From: Phycisphaerae bacterium
Lineage (GTDB): Bacteria > Planctomycetota > Phycisphaerae > Phycisphaerales > SM1A02
Direction of reading: 5' to 3'
Assembly (NCBI GenBank): GCA_016795065.1
Contig: JAEUIU010000039.1
Location: 1 to 64,000 of the forward strand
DNA length: 64,000 nt
Shown piece after piece: positions 18,314-26,473 of the stretch. The notes beneath the pieces are model-generated. The model did not search any database and was not told the origin of the DNA. It saw nothing but the letters and a program-made list of their open reading frames with translations. Each line of letters begins with the position of its first letter. Within the stretch, counting starts at the first letter, position 1. The translations under genes and the position numbers were made by a program.

Positions 18314-18437
18314 GACCAATCCAAGCAGTCCGTAGCGCCCTCCAGGCGCACACTCCTTCTGGCGCGACAGCCACGTGGCGAAGCCTGAACGCGCCGGGAC
18401 CTTCCTAGGTTGGTATGAGACTCTCCTGCTCGCCGAC

Positions 18438-18482
18438 AACCCAACAGAAAGCAGCGGCCCGCGCTTTCGCGCGGACCGCTGC
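18438..18482 (-). terminator. strong GAAA-loop hairpin with T-rich tail, minus-strand terminator
   Basis: A 14-bp stem (18451-18464 with 18469-18482) closes a four-base loop. Read on the minus strand the loop is GAAA and the one non-Watson-Crick position is a G-U wobble; on the plus strand it would be a C-A mismatch and the loop TTTC. The minus-strand tail is TTTCTGTTGGGTT. This polarity argues for termination of a minus-strand transcript, similar in design to the clear terminator at 45671. Confidence 0.55.
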
Positions 18483-18960
18483 CCCTCTCTGTGTCGGGAG
18501 GCGCCTCCGCCCCGGGTTCGGGGCGGAGGAGTCCGGTGAACACTCCCCTCGGCGCCAATCGGGAGCATCGCGTGGTGCGGAACTCGCCATTGGCGGGACT
18601 TCGGAGGCGACGCGGAAGCAGTGCGTGGCCTCTCCAGCCCTATCGGTCGTTCGCTCGGACAGATGTGCTGCGTTCCCCCTGACTGGTGCGGTGGAAGTCT
18701 CGTTCAGGCCTTGGGGCGCTCCGCGGTTGTCGAACCGGTTCGCTCCGAGTGCGGGGGCGTTCCTCTCCGGCAGTCCCCGCATCAGGTGAAGGCTGACCAG
18801 CGCGGTGCCCCAAAGTCCTGTCGAGTCTGTTCCGCTTGGTCTGGCTTTGCTCCGCGGTGAGAGGGGCAGTTCGGGTCGGTGCCCGATTCGGTCCGTTCTC
18901 AGTCAGGCGGAGGGTTGGCCAGGCGTTTCCGTCAGTGGGTGTTCCCACTCAAGATCCGCG
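18483..18960 (-). ncRNA. candidate structured RNA, family not recognised
   Basis: The 0.9-kb gap between the HugZ-like gene and phhA contains no convincing protein gene: the small frames in it are Arg/Ser/Pro-rich and lack motifs. Read on the minus strand the segment alternates GC-rich self-complementary blocks (for instance a perfect 10-bp stem at 18504-18513/18520-18529) with purine-rich GGAAC/GAACGA loops, and ends in the minus-strand terminator at 18438-18482. Size and style would suit RNase P RNA or tmRNA, but neither the RNase P core nor the tmRNA acceptor ends were found. Remaining bases 18961-19215 show only a short TCTCAG/CTGAGA inverted repeat and the phhA promoter region. Confidence 0.3.
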
Positions 18961-19215
18961 AGGCTTCTTCTCCTTCTCTCAGGACTGAGATGAAGTTTGT
19001 GATGGAAGTGGGAGTGCCCCGCGAGTCATCTTGCACTTGCATCAGAGGCACGAGTCGGGTTCGCAGGGCGGAATTCACCCCGCCGAAGAGGGCGAGCGAG
19101 CCAGAACCGATTGCCGTGGTGGGCCTTCCCCCCCGATAGGATGACCGCGGACAGGCCGCCGGTGATCCGGCGACCGCACCGTTCGACTTCAAGCTGCCGC
19201 TACAGGAACCTCGCT

Positions 19216-20085
19216 ATGGACTCGTCCGCTGGAAAGATGTCCGGGAGCCTCAATCACGCCATGATCGATGGGGCTCAGGCGAAGGCTGCCCAGTACTGCG
19301 CCGACCATTTCGGCGAGCCCGGCTACGACGACCCGACCAAGCTCTATATCGATCAGAACTACGCGGGGTACACGCAGGAGAACCAAGAGGCCTGGACGAC
19401 TCTCTTCGATAGGCAGATGGCGTTCCTGGCCGACAACGCCTCGCGCACGTATCTCGGTGGGGCGAAGGCCATCAACCTGAAGCGCGAGCGCATCCCGCCG
19501 CTTGCCGACATCAACAGCAGGCTCCTCCCGATGACCGGTTGGCAGAGCAAGGCCGTGCCCGGCTACATCCCGGCCAAGGGCTTCTTCGCCTGCCTCGCCC
19601 GACGCGAGTTCCCGACGACGATCGTGATCCGCCCGAAGGAGTCGCTCGACTACCTGCCCGAGCCGGACATCTTCCACGACATCTTCGGCCACGTGCCGCT
19701 GCACGCCGACCCGATCTTCGCCGACTTCCTCCAGACCTACGGCAAGGCAGCGCTCCTGACCGACGACCCCTACCACACCGAGCGCCTTGCGCGACTCTTC
19801 TGGTTCACCGTCGAGTTCGGCCTCGTGCGCGAGGACGGCCGCATCAAGCTCTACGGCTCCGGCCTCATCTCAAGCCCGGGCGAAAGCAAGCACGCCCTGC
19901 AATCCCCGGAAGTCGACCGCCGCCCCTTCGACTTCGAGCGCGTCTGCGACACGAGCTTTGAGATCGACCACTATCAGCCGATTTTGTATGTGCTGGAGAG
20001 CTTCGAGCAGTTGCGTGATGCGATGACGCGGTATGCGAATATGTTGTTGGAGATGAAGGCGAAGCGCCCGGCTGCGGTGGGGTGA
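19216..20085 (+). CDS. phhA: phenylalanine 4-hydroxylase
   Basis: The 289-residue enzyme belongs to the pterin-dependent aromatic amino acid hydroxylases and converts phenylalanine to tyrosine with iron(II), O2 and tetrahydropterin. The two iron-binding histidines are in DIFHDIFGHVPLH and the third ligand Glu in WFTVEFGL. The length and single catalytic domain match bacterial enzymes. The ATG at 19216 has AGGAA upstream; TAGGAT at 19136 could be the -10 of its promoter. It is convergent with the ATPase gene. Confidence 0.93.
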   Translation: MDSSAGKMSGSLNHAMIDGAQAKAAQYCADHFGEPGYDDPTKLYIDQNYAGYTQENQEAWTTLFDRQMAFLADNASRTYLGGAKAINLKRERIPPLADINSRLLPMTGWQSKAVPGYIPAKGFFACLARREFPTTIVIRPKESLDYLPEPDIFHDIFGHVPLHADPIFADFLQTYGKAALLTDDPYHTERLARLFWFTVEFGLVREDGRIKLYGSGLISSPGESKHALQSPEVDRRPFDFERVCDTSFEIDHYQPILYVLESFEQLRDAMTRYANMLLEMKAKRPAAVG

Positions 20086-20112
20086 GAGTGGCGGAGTGCG
20101 GCCGCGAGTTGC

Positions 20113-21279
20113 TCACTCTTTCGAGAGCTGCGAGCAGAAGTCAGGCAGTGATGCGGCCTCAACGCCATCCGCGAGCGGGTAGCGGTCGACACCGCTGTAG
20201 ACGACGAAACTGCGCTCCGGCCGCACGACTTCTCGAGCGACATGGAAGCCTCGCTCGAGCGCTGGCGCCGAGCCTCGCTTGATCTCGACCGCCCACACCT
20301 TGCGGTGGCCGGGGAGCTTCAAGAGAAGATCGATCTCGTCACCGGTACTGGTGCGGAAGAAGTTCGCCTCCGTTTCCGCTGGGCACGCAGCGATGATCGA
20401 CTCGATGGCCATGCCTTCCCAGCTCGCGCCGGCGACGGGGTGAGCCAGGAGCGCCTCGCGATCGCTGACGCCAAGGAGCGCGTGCACCAAGCCGCCATCG
20501 CGGACATAGACCTTCGGCGACTTCACCAGCCGCTTGCGCGTGTTGCTGTGCCACGGCGTCAGTCGACGCACCAGCAGGAGATCCACCAATAGGTCGAGAT
20601 ACGAGGCGATGGTCTTTCCGTCGACCGCGAGTGATCGCGCGAGCGAGGCCGCATTCAGAAGCCCCCCCTGCTGATGAGCAAGCATCGTCCAGAACCGCCG
20701 CAGTGTTTCAGCCGGAATGCGCGGCCCAAGCTGCGGAATGTCGCGCTCGAGATAACTGCGGATGAAGTCGGCGCGCCACCGAAGGCTGGCGGCGTCCGAT
20801 GCCGCGAGAAGGCTCTCCGGAAATCCACCTCGCAGCCAGAGCGCGTCGACACGCGCAGGACCGACCTCTCCGGCGTCGAACGGAGCGAGCTCGAGATATC
20901 GAATGCGACCGGCGAGCGTTTCGCTCGATTGCTTCAGGAGGTCGATCGAGGCCGAGCCGAGGACGAAAAATCGACCGGTGCCCTTCCCCTTCCGCCGGCC
21001 AGCGTCGATGAGGCCGCGCAGCGTGCGGAAGAGCTCCGGCGTGCGCTGGATCTCATCGAGGATCACGAGCTTGTCGGCGTGCTGTGAGAGGTAGAGCTCA
21101 GGGTCCGAGAGCTTGGCCCGATCAGCGTCCGACTGAAGGTCGAGATAGACCGAAGGCCGACTTCGCGCAACCTCCAGAGCAAGGGTGGTCTTCCCCACCT
21201 GCCGCGGCCCAAGCAGGGCCACCGCGGGGGACTCCGCCAAAGCGGAGCCGAGAGTGGGCAGCAGTCGCCGGGGGATCAT
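20113..21279 (-). CDS. AAA ATPase with C-terminal DUF4143 nuclease-like domain
   Basis: The 388-residue protein has an N-terminal AAA module with Walker A GPRQVGKTT and Walker B LVILDEIQR, followed by VLGSAS. The C-terminal DUF4143 part contains RLVKSPKVYVRDGGLVHALLG and a PD-(D/E)xK-like end (GDEIDLLL ... WAVEIKRG). These proteins are common in mobile and accessory regions and their role is unknown. ATG 21279 is chosen; CATAAT ends seven bases upstream. A second, diverged member lies at 24700. Confidence 0.8.
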   Translation of the reverse strand: MIPRRLLPTLGSALAESPAVALLGPRQVGKTTLALEVARSRPSVYLDLQSDADRAKLSDPELYLSQHADKLVILDEIQRTPELFRTLRGLIDAGRRKGKGTGRFFVLGSASIDLLKQSSETLAGRIRYLELAPFDAGEVGPARVDALWLRGGFPESLLAASDAASLRWRADFIRSYLERDIPQLGPRIPAETLRRFWTMLAHQQGGLLNAASLARSLAVDGKTIASYLDLLVDLLLVRRLTPWHSNTRKRLVKSPKVYVRDGGLVHALLGVSDREALLAHPVAGASWEGMAIESIIAACPAETEANFFRTSTGDEIDLLLKLPGHRKVWAVEIKRGSAPALERGFHVAREVVRPERSFVVYSGVDRYPLADGVEAASLPDFCSQLSKE

Positions 21280-21286
21280 GCGTGCA

Positions 21287-21292
21287 ATTATG
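21287..21292 (-). promoter_or_regulatory. putative -10 of the DUF4143 ATPase gene
   Basis: CATAAT on the minus strand ends seven bases before the ATG at 21279, again leaving no room for a ribosome site. Confidence 0.4.
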
Positions 21293-21476
21293 GAGTGCGG
21301 CTCCAGCTTTGCAAGGCCTGGGAGCCTGACCGCTGTGCGGAGCACAGGACCGGTTAAAAGGACCTACCAACCCATGGCCTGCACGACCGACCGAGCGGAC
21401 CTGCGTTCTGAGCAATTTCCCGAGCTGTCAGTACGAGAAGCCATGCAGCCTCGCCGCCGCATAGCAGGCCGAGTCC

Positions 21477-21663
21477 CTAGCACTACAGCGCCCCTTAGGT
21501 TCGTCGCGAGGGCGAGCGGGGCCTTTGCTGGCAAGGAGATGCGCCGATTTCGCCTCGATGGTGTATCCACAGCGATACATCGAGAGGCGAAATCAAGCAT
21601 CGACGCAGCTAGCGAAGGCATCCGCTCGGCCGCAGCAGAAGCTAAGGGGCGCTGTAGTGCTAG
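21477..21663. mobile_element. 187-bp palindromic element with perfect 22-bp terminal inverted repeats (MITE-like)
   Basis: Bases 21477-21498 and 21642-21663 are perfect inverted repeats, each beginning or ending with CTAG (outer part CTAGCACTACAGCGCCCC). The interior is an imperfect palindrome as well: GATTTCGCCTC at about 21546 matches GAGGCGAAATC at about 21584, and the centre is GTATCCACAGCGATAC (21563-21578). The whole element can fold into one long hairpin. It carries no gene, so it is non-autonomous. The centre resembles that of the repeat at 60703. The rest of the gap 21280-21819 shows no gene. Confidence 0.75.
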
Positions 21664-21819
21664 CAAGCACCCTATTCGCGCGCTGCGATCAACCGCAGGC
21701 GCGGCGTCTCTTGACGCTTCCGCGATTCACTTTTCGGGGTCCACCATGGCGGACCGACCGCAGCACCTTGGAACTGGACAGCCGGTGCGGCGATCCGATG
21801 ACTCGCTGCAAGAGCAGGG

Positions 21820-23739
21820 TCATGACAGCGGTTTGAATCCCGCGAGCTCGATGAACGCCGCCGTCTCGTCAAGCTCCGCAAGCTGAGGCACGAAGATGAC
21901 CGTCGCGTTTCGGCCCCGAGTAAGGAGTACCCGATAAGCGTTCACTCGCAGTCGATGCGGATCTTTTACGGAGGCTCGCCCCTTCCGCATGTACTTGCTC
22001 GCGCCCTCTATCGACCATTCGCCGTCTACCCTGCGAAGATCGGTCCCCCATGCAACCAGGGCTGCGTCAAGCTCGAGGCCCTGGCACTGGAACTCCGTGA
22101 CGCACTGCTCGAAAGAGCAACACGAGTCTCGCCCCCCCGTCGTCTCAGATGCACCAAACCATCGACCGACGCGAATCCGCTTTGTGCTTTGAAAGTCGTT
22201 GTAGACGCGAAACCGCTTCAGGTCGCGATCCCTGCTTGACGCGACAATCCCGAATCGCGCCTCCGGATCATTCGAGAACCTATCTCGAAGATACTGCTGC
22301 CCGACTTCGAGCTCACGGACCATTCGAAGCGAGTAGCCGTTCTCTTCGAGGGTTCGCGCGAGATCGGCACAGCGAGCGTGATCCCCGTATTCGACGAGCG
22401 CGGCGACGAAGGCGTGCACATCGCGGGTCAGGTGAAACCGCAGCTCCGCAGTCAGCGTCAGCTCTTCCGCGCATTGCTGAGCGACCTCGGCGTCCCCGAG
22501 ACCGGAGAGAACTGTCGCCGAGGCGTGAACGACCCACTCGTCGCGGCGCGGCGACCGCGAAATCGCCTCCGTCCATTGGCGAAGCCCGCCCTCTTCACCC
22601 ATGTGGATCTCTTGACCACTTCCTACCAAACCCAACACGACGCACCAATCAGGCGCACGCTCCGCGAGTTCAATGAACAACTCAGGTTCGCTCTGCATGA
22701 GTCCACCATGCTTCTCCGCAACGTAGTCCGCATCCCATGCCCTTTGCGCCTCGTCGAAAACGAGGACATGCTGAGGAGGGATCGCGTGCTTCTTTGAGGC
22801 GTATGTGCGCAAGTAGTCCTTCACCCCGCGGACAAAGGCCTTTCCATCTCCACCGGCGCCAGCGAGCTCGTACTGGAGAACCTCCACGAGCGGCGCGTTA
22901 CCTGAGAGGAACACGGCAGGCGCAGTCGGCTTTCCAACATTCCTGGCGACGGCGAGATCATCAAGGAAGTGTGCATGTACCAGTTGGAGTCCGACCAAGG
23001 TCTTTCCGGATCCCGGGACACCACTGAGGAGGATGAGCCGTCTGCTCTTGGTCCGCGCGGCCTGGTGCACGATCGAGCACACGCGCTCAAGCGCGGGCTG
23101 CGTCACAGCCGCTGCACGCTTTACACGACGTAGAGATCCGGTCTCGAATAGCTCCCGTGCCGCCCGCACCAGCGAGGGAAGCGGCCGATATCGATCTACC
23201 GAGAGAAACTCTCTCGCCAATATCGCGCCGGTGCCGCTAGTTTCCAACCGAGCAAGAAGTCCATCAATGGCGTCCGGGCCACAAATGTGAACGCCCCCCA
23301 CCTCGCCGCGATAGCCCCGCGATCGCATCGGAACAAGCGCAGCATGGACCGGCACTGACTCACACGACTCGTGGTAGCACCGCAAGTCCCGTGCGTATGC
23401 CGACGCCTGGTCAAGATCGGCTTGAGAAGGCTCGTGTTTCCCCTTGAGCTCCAGAACCACGACCGCGCCCGAGACCAAAAGAACAACGTCCGCTCGTCTC
23501 GCTTCGAGCGGCATCTCGTACTCGAGCAACGCCGTATCGAAAGAACTCGCTGAGCATGCCTGGATCCGCTCGTCAACCTCGACCTGGAGACGCGGGACCG
23601 AGTCACTCCAGGCGCGCATCTGCTCTTCCCCGGCATCCGCGACAAACGCTCGCAAGCGAGCAATCACGTCCGAAGCGGAAGCGCTTCGAAATCCCTCAAA
23701 CGTGGAGTCCCAACCTCGTCTAGCACTTCCTTCGAACAT
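21820..23739 (-). CDS. PD-(D/E)xK nuclease-like / DUF2075 superfamily 1 helicase-like protein
   Basis: The 639-residue protein has an N-terminal restriction-nuclease-like motif set (Glu74/79, Asp84 in RRADVVLL, Glu97-x-Lys99 in VLELKGK). A P-loop ATPase core of the DUF2075 type follows: Walker A SGVPGSGKT at residues 239-247 and Walker B VFDEAQ at 328-332. A C-terminal segment (VTEFQCQGLELDAALVAWG, NAYRVLLTRGR) is typical of the last helicase motifs. Similar proteins occur in defence and mobile regions. Base composition is visibly less GC-rich than flanking genes. A role in cutting or unwinding foreign nucleic acid is inferred only. TAGCAT ends six bases before the ATG. Confidence 0.8.
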   Translation of the reverse strand: MFEGSARRGWDSTFEGFRSASASDVIARLRAFVADAGEEQMRAWSDSVPRLQVEVDERIQACSASSFDTALLEYEMPLEARRADVVLLVSGAVVVLELKGKHEPSQADLDQASAYARDLRCYHESCESVPVHAALVPMRSRGYRGEVGGVHICGPDAIDGLLARLETSGTGAILAREFLSVDRYRPLPSLVRAARELFETGSLRRVKRAAAVTQPALERVCSIVHQAARTKSRRLILLSGVPGSGKTLVGLQLVHAHFLDDLAVARNVGKPTAPAVFLSGNAPLVEVLQYELAGAGGDGKAFVRGVKDYLRTYASKKHAIPPQHVLVFDEAQRAWDADYVAEKHGGLMQSEPELFIELAERAPDWCVVLGLVGSGQEIHMGEEGGLRQWTEAISRSPRRDEWVVHASATVLSGLGDAEVAQQCAEELTLTAELRFHLTRDVHAFVAALVEYGDHARCADLARTLEENGYSLRMVRELEVGQQYLRDRFSNDPEARFGIVASSRDRDLKRFRVYNDFQSTKRIRVGRWFGASETTGGRDSCCSFEQCVTEFQCQGLELDAALVAWGTDLRRVDGEWSIEGASKYMRKGRASVKDPHRLRVNAYRVLLTRGRNATVIFVPQLAELDETAAFIELAGFKPLS

Positions 23740-23745
23740 CTGGTC

Positions 23746-23751
23746 ATGCTA
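23746..23751 (-). promoter_or_regulatory. putative -10 of the nuclease-helicase gene
   Basis: TAGCAT on the minus strand ends six bases before the ATG at 23739. The remaining gap to 23973 shows no gene. Confidence 0.35.
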
Positions 23752-23973
23752 ACGCAAGTGCCGTCTCCATATGCATCGATCCGTGGCTCTCTATAGGCGC
23801 CATACCTGAATGTCGGATGCAGCGATAGGTGCCGAGCGCCCCCTCCCCAGAATCTCGCTGCGAATCAAAGCAGGTTCATCATCGATTGGCGTGCGGGGCA
23901 CTCTCAAGGGCCTCACGAGGAGTCGAGCAAGAGCGTCCGCGCGCTTCGTCTTTCGCAGACGCACATCCCGAGC

Positions 23974-24411
23974 TTACCCCAACCTCACCCCAAACCGACC
24001 GCAGATCTCCGCGACCTTCGCCGGATCCGGCGGTCCGGGCGGCAGCTTCTCGAGCTCGATGAACATGCCTTCGAGACCCGCAGGCGTGATGACCAGGAGC
24101 ACGCGCGCTCGCTTCGTGCCTACCGCCTCGAAGCGGTGCGGGACTCCGCGCGGGACGAAGACGGTGGTCCCTGGCCCTGCCACCGTGCGGTGGCCGTTGA
24201 GCTCGTACGCAACCTCGCCCTCGAGGACGTTGAACGTCTCCTCCTCGCGCTCGTGGTAGTGGAGCGGCACGCCGACGCCCGGGTCGAAGCTCTCCTCAAT
24301 GACGGTGAGCGCGCCGTCGGTGTCGGCTCCGGTCAGGCGGATCGTTTGGTGATCGCCCAACACATTCACGCGGGTGCCGCTGCCGGCGGCGACGATCTTT
24401 GGTGCGGCCAT
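23974..24411 (-). CDS. cupin domain protein
   Basis: The 145-residue protein is a single cupin: motif 1 HYHEREEETFNVLEGEV supplies two His and a Glu, and motif 2 (GPGTTVFVPRGVPHRF) the last His. Such small cupins bind a metal and serve as dioxygenases, isomerases or sensors; no substrate can be given. ATG 24411 has AAAGG nine bases upstream and is preferred over an in-frame GTG at 24441. It sits inside the accessory block but looks like an ordinary chromosomal gene. Confidence 0.8.
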   Translation of the reverse strand: MAAPKIVAAGSGTRVNVLGDHQTIRLTGADTDGALTVIEESFDPGVGVPLHYHEREEETFNVLEGEVAYELNGHRTVAGPGTTVFVPRGVPHRFEAVGTKRARVLLVITPAGLEGMFIELEKLPPGPPDPAKVAEICGRFGVRLG

Positions 24412-24652
24412 CAACTCAGCCCTTTCATTGCTCGTAAACACAACACTTGGCGTCGCTCATCGGTCGCGCCGCCACGCCGAGCTGGAGTTTGCCACGTTCA
24501 CCGATCGGAGAGGCGGCTCGACGCCGAAGCCGCGCGCGGGCTCGTCACACGGCGTCGAGGCGAGCAGAGTTTTTGCCCTCGTCACGCTGACATTCCGGAG
24601 CAATATGGCCTATAACTGCTGACATCGCAGGGATCTAGGAACGCTCATGCAG

Positions 24653-24673
24653 ATCGGCGAAAATTTCGCCGAT
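24653..24673. promoter_or_regulatory. perfect palindrome before a DUF4143 ATPase gene, likely operator
   Basis: ATCGGCGAAA and TTTCGCCGAT form a 21-base inverted repeat around one central A. It overlaps the expected -35 position of the TACACT promoter at 24688, so a bound protein would block transcription. The AT-rich centre and length are typical of a dimeric repressor site. Confidence 0.55.
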
Positions 24674-24687
24674 TTACATGGCGAGGC

Positions 24688-24693
24688 TACACT
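24688..24693 (+). promoter_or_regulatory. putative -10 of the second DUF4143 ATPase gene
   Basis: TACACT ends six bases before the ATG at 24700; TTTCGC inside the palindrome lies 18 bases upstream as a possible -35. Confidence 0.45.
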
Positions 24694-24699
24694 CCCGCC

Positions 24700-25920
24700 A
24701 TGCTCGTCGCCCGAGACCTGCTTTCGAAGCTGAAGGACGCTGGCAGTCGGTTCCCGTCGATCACGGTGAACGGCCCGCGTCAGAGCGGGAAGTCGACCCT
24801 CTGCCGGATGGCCTTTCCTGACCTGCCGCACACCAACCTTGAGTCGCTCGAGGTCCGCCGCAGCGCGATCGACGACCCGGTTGGATTCCTCGACCGATTC
24901 CCGCGCGGGGCGGTGCTGGACGAGGTGCAGCGTGCGCCGGAGCTCCTCTCGTATCTGCAGGTTCGGATCGACGAGGACCGAATGCGCTCTCACGGCATTG
25001 GCCCGCGTTCGACCGCCGGTGCTTCGCCGTCGCTTCGGCTATGGGTCCTGACCGGCTCCTTCAACTTCGCACTCCTTTCAACCATCAGCCAGTCACTCGC
25101 GGGACGCACCGCTGTTCATCAGCTCCTGCCACTCTCCTGGAATGAGATCACCCAAACGACTCGGGTGCCCGCGACACTCGACGAGGCGATCCTCGCCGGC
25201 GGCTACCCGGCTCCGTTTGACCTCGGCCTCGCGCCGTCGGAATGGATCGAGAGCTATGTGACAACCTATATCGAGCGCGACGCTCGCGAGCTGGTCGCAA
25301 TCCACGACCTCCAACAGTTCCACAACTTCATCACGCTCTGCGCAGGTCGGACGTCCCAACTAATGAATCTCACATCGCTCGGCGGCGACACGGGAGTTGT
25401 CCAATCCACTGCTCGCGCCTGGCTGGGCATCCTTGAGACGCTCTACATCACGCACAGGATCACGCCGTGGTTCGTCAACGTCGGCAAGCGACTCGTCAAG
25501 TCACCGAAGCTCCACTTCATCGACACGGGCATCGCGAGTTGGCTGATGGGCATCCAATCGCCCGAGGCGCTTCGCTCGCATCCGCTCCGCGGAGCGCTCT
25601 TCGAGAGCTGGGTTGCCGGCGAGATCCTCAAGCACCGATTCCATCGCGGCGAACGACGCCCGATCCACTTCTATCGCGACTCCAGCGGCCTCGAGGCCGA
25701 CATCCTGATCGACCACGGAACGCATCGCACCGTCGCTGAAGCGAAGGCAGCGAAAACGGTCTCGGAGGACGCGCTCGCGTCAACGAAGCGTGTCGCCAGC
25801 GCGATCGGCAACGAGTTCCCCGCTCGGAGGGTCGTCATCTACGGCGGCGACGAGCGGCAGAGCCGCAGCGACGTGGACGTGGTGCCGTGGCGAGAGATTC
25901 ACTCGGTCGACTGGGTCTGA
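24700..25920 (+). CDS. AAA ATPase with C-terminal DUF4143 nuclease-like domain, second copy
   Basis: The 406-residue protein has Walker A GPRQSGKST at about residue 25 and Walker B AVLDEVQR at about 72, then LTGSFNFALL and the DUF4143 block with RLVKSPKLHFIDTGIASWLMG. The C-terminus has a PD-(D/E)xK-like signature (GLEADILI ... VAEAKAAK). It shares layout with the gene at 20113 but is well diverged, so it is not a recent duplicate. It is likely controlled by the palindrome just upstream. Function is unknown; an autoregulated or toxin-like role has no direct evidence here. Confidence 0.82.
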   Translation: MLVARDLLSKLKDAGSRFPSITVNGPRQSGKSTLCRMAFPDLPHTNLESLEVRRSAIDDPVGFLDRFPRGAVLDEVQRAPELLSYLQVRIDEDRMRSHGIGPRSTAGASPSLRLWVLTGSFNFALLSTISQSLAGRTAVHQLLPLSWNEITQTTRVPATLDEAILAGGYPAPFDLGLAPSEWIESYVTTYIERDARELVAIHDLQQFHNFITLCAGRTSQLMNLTSLGGDTGVVQSTARAWLGILETLYITHRITPWFVNVGKRLVKSPKLHFIDTGIASWLMGIQSPEALRSHPLRGALFESWVAGEILKHRFHRGERRPIHFYRDSSGLEADILIDHGTHRTVAEAKAAKTVSEDALASTKRVASAIGNEFPARRVVIYGGDERQSRSDVDVVPWREIHSVDWV

Positions 25921-25930
25921 AGCCGTCTCA

Positions 25931-26440
25931 TCACCCCTTCCACTGCTCCCGTGCGTACACGATGAAATCGCTCATCGGCAGGTCACTCACGCCGAGCTGC
26001 CTCAGCATGTTCTTGAACTGGGCCGCGTGATACATCTGGTGCATGCTCACGTGCAGGAGCACGTCGCCGAAGGTGGTCGTGTAGGTCTTCCCCTCGCGGA
26101 CGCGGGCGATCGGGCGGCCGAGGTCGGCGTCGGTCGCGGTTGCGAGCACGCGTTGCCATCGGGCGTCGGTTTCCTTCCAGAGTGCCGCCAGGGCGTCGAC
26201 GGTCGGCAGGTCATCGGGCGGGCTGAAGGGCGTCGACGGTTCCTTCCCCTCCAGCAGCGTGACCCACAGGGTCTCGGCCGCATAGCAGTGCGAGAGCAGC
26301 TTGAACACGCTTCCCGGTCCCATGTCGAAGGGCCGTCGCAACTGTTCCTGAGAGAGCCCGCGGGCCGCGTTCAGCATCTTCTCGCGAAACCATGCTCGGT
26401 GGCCGTGCGTCGTTCGGTGAAGGTCGAGGGCTGTGTGCAT
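25931..26440 (-). CDS. DinB-family metal-binding protein
   Basis: The 169-residue four-helix protein has the DinB/YfiT-type metal triad: one His in LLSHCYAAE and two in HVSMHQMYH near the C-terminus. Family members include thiol-dependent transferases and damage-related proteins; a specific activity is not evident. It diverges from the threonine dehydratase gene with 33 bases between start codons. Confidence 0.8.
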   Translation of the reverse strand: MHTALDLHRTTHGHRAWFREKMLNAARGLSQEQLRRPFDMGPGSVFKLLSHCYAAETLWVTLLEGKEPSTPFSPPDDLPTVDALAALWKETDARWQRVLATATDADLGRPIARVREGKTYTTTFGDVLLHVSMHQMYHAAQFKNMLRQLGVSDLPMSDFIVYAREQWKG

Positions 26441-26473
26441 GGCGGCGAAGTGTAGCGGTTAGGCTTCGCCTCC
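26441..26473. promoter_or_regulatory. 33-bp divergent promoter region between DinB and dehydratase genes
   Basis: On the minus strand TACACT (26449-26454) ends eight bases before the DinB ATG; on the plus strand TAGGCT (26460-26465) ends eight bases before the dehydratase ATG. The two -10-like elements are only five bases apart, so any -35 elements must overlap the opposite promoter or coding sequence. No ribosome site is present on either side. Confidence 0.5.

Noticed and set aside
18483..18960. RNase P RNA or tmRNA in the gene-free stretch
   Set aside because: The conserved GAGGAAAGTCCGGG core and ACAGAACCCGGC end of RNase P, and the GGGG...TCGACG start with matching tRNA-like end of tmRNA, could not be found on either strand.
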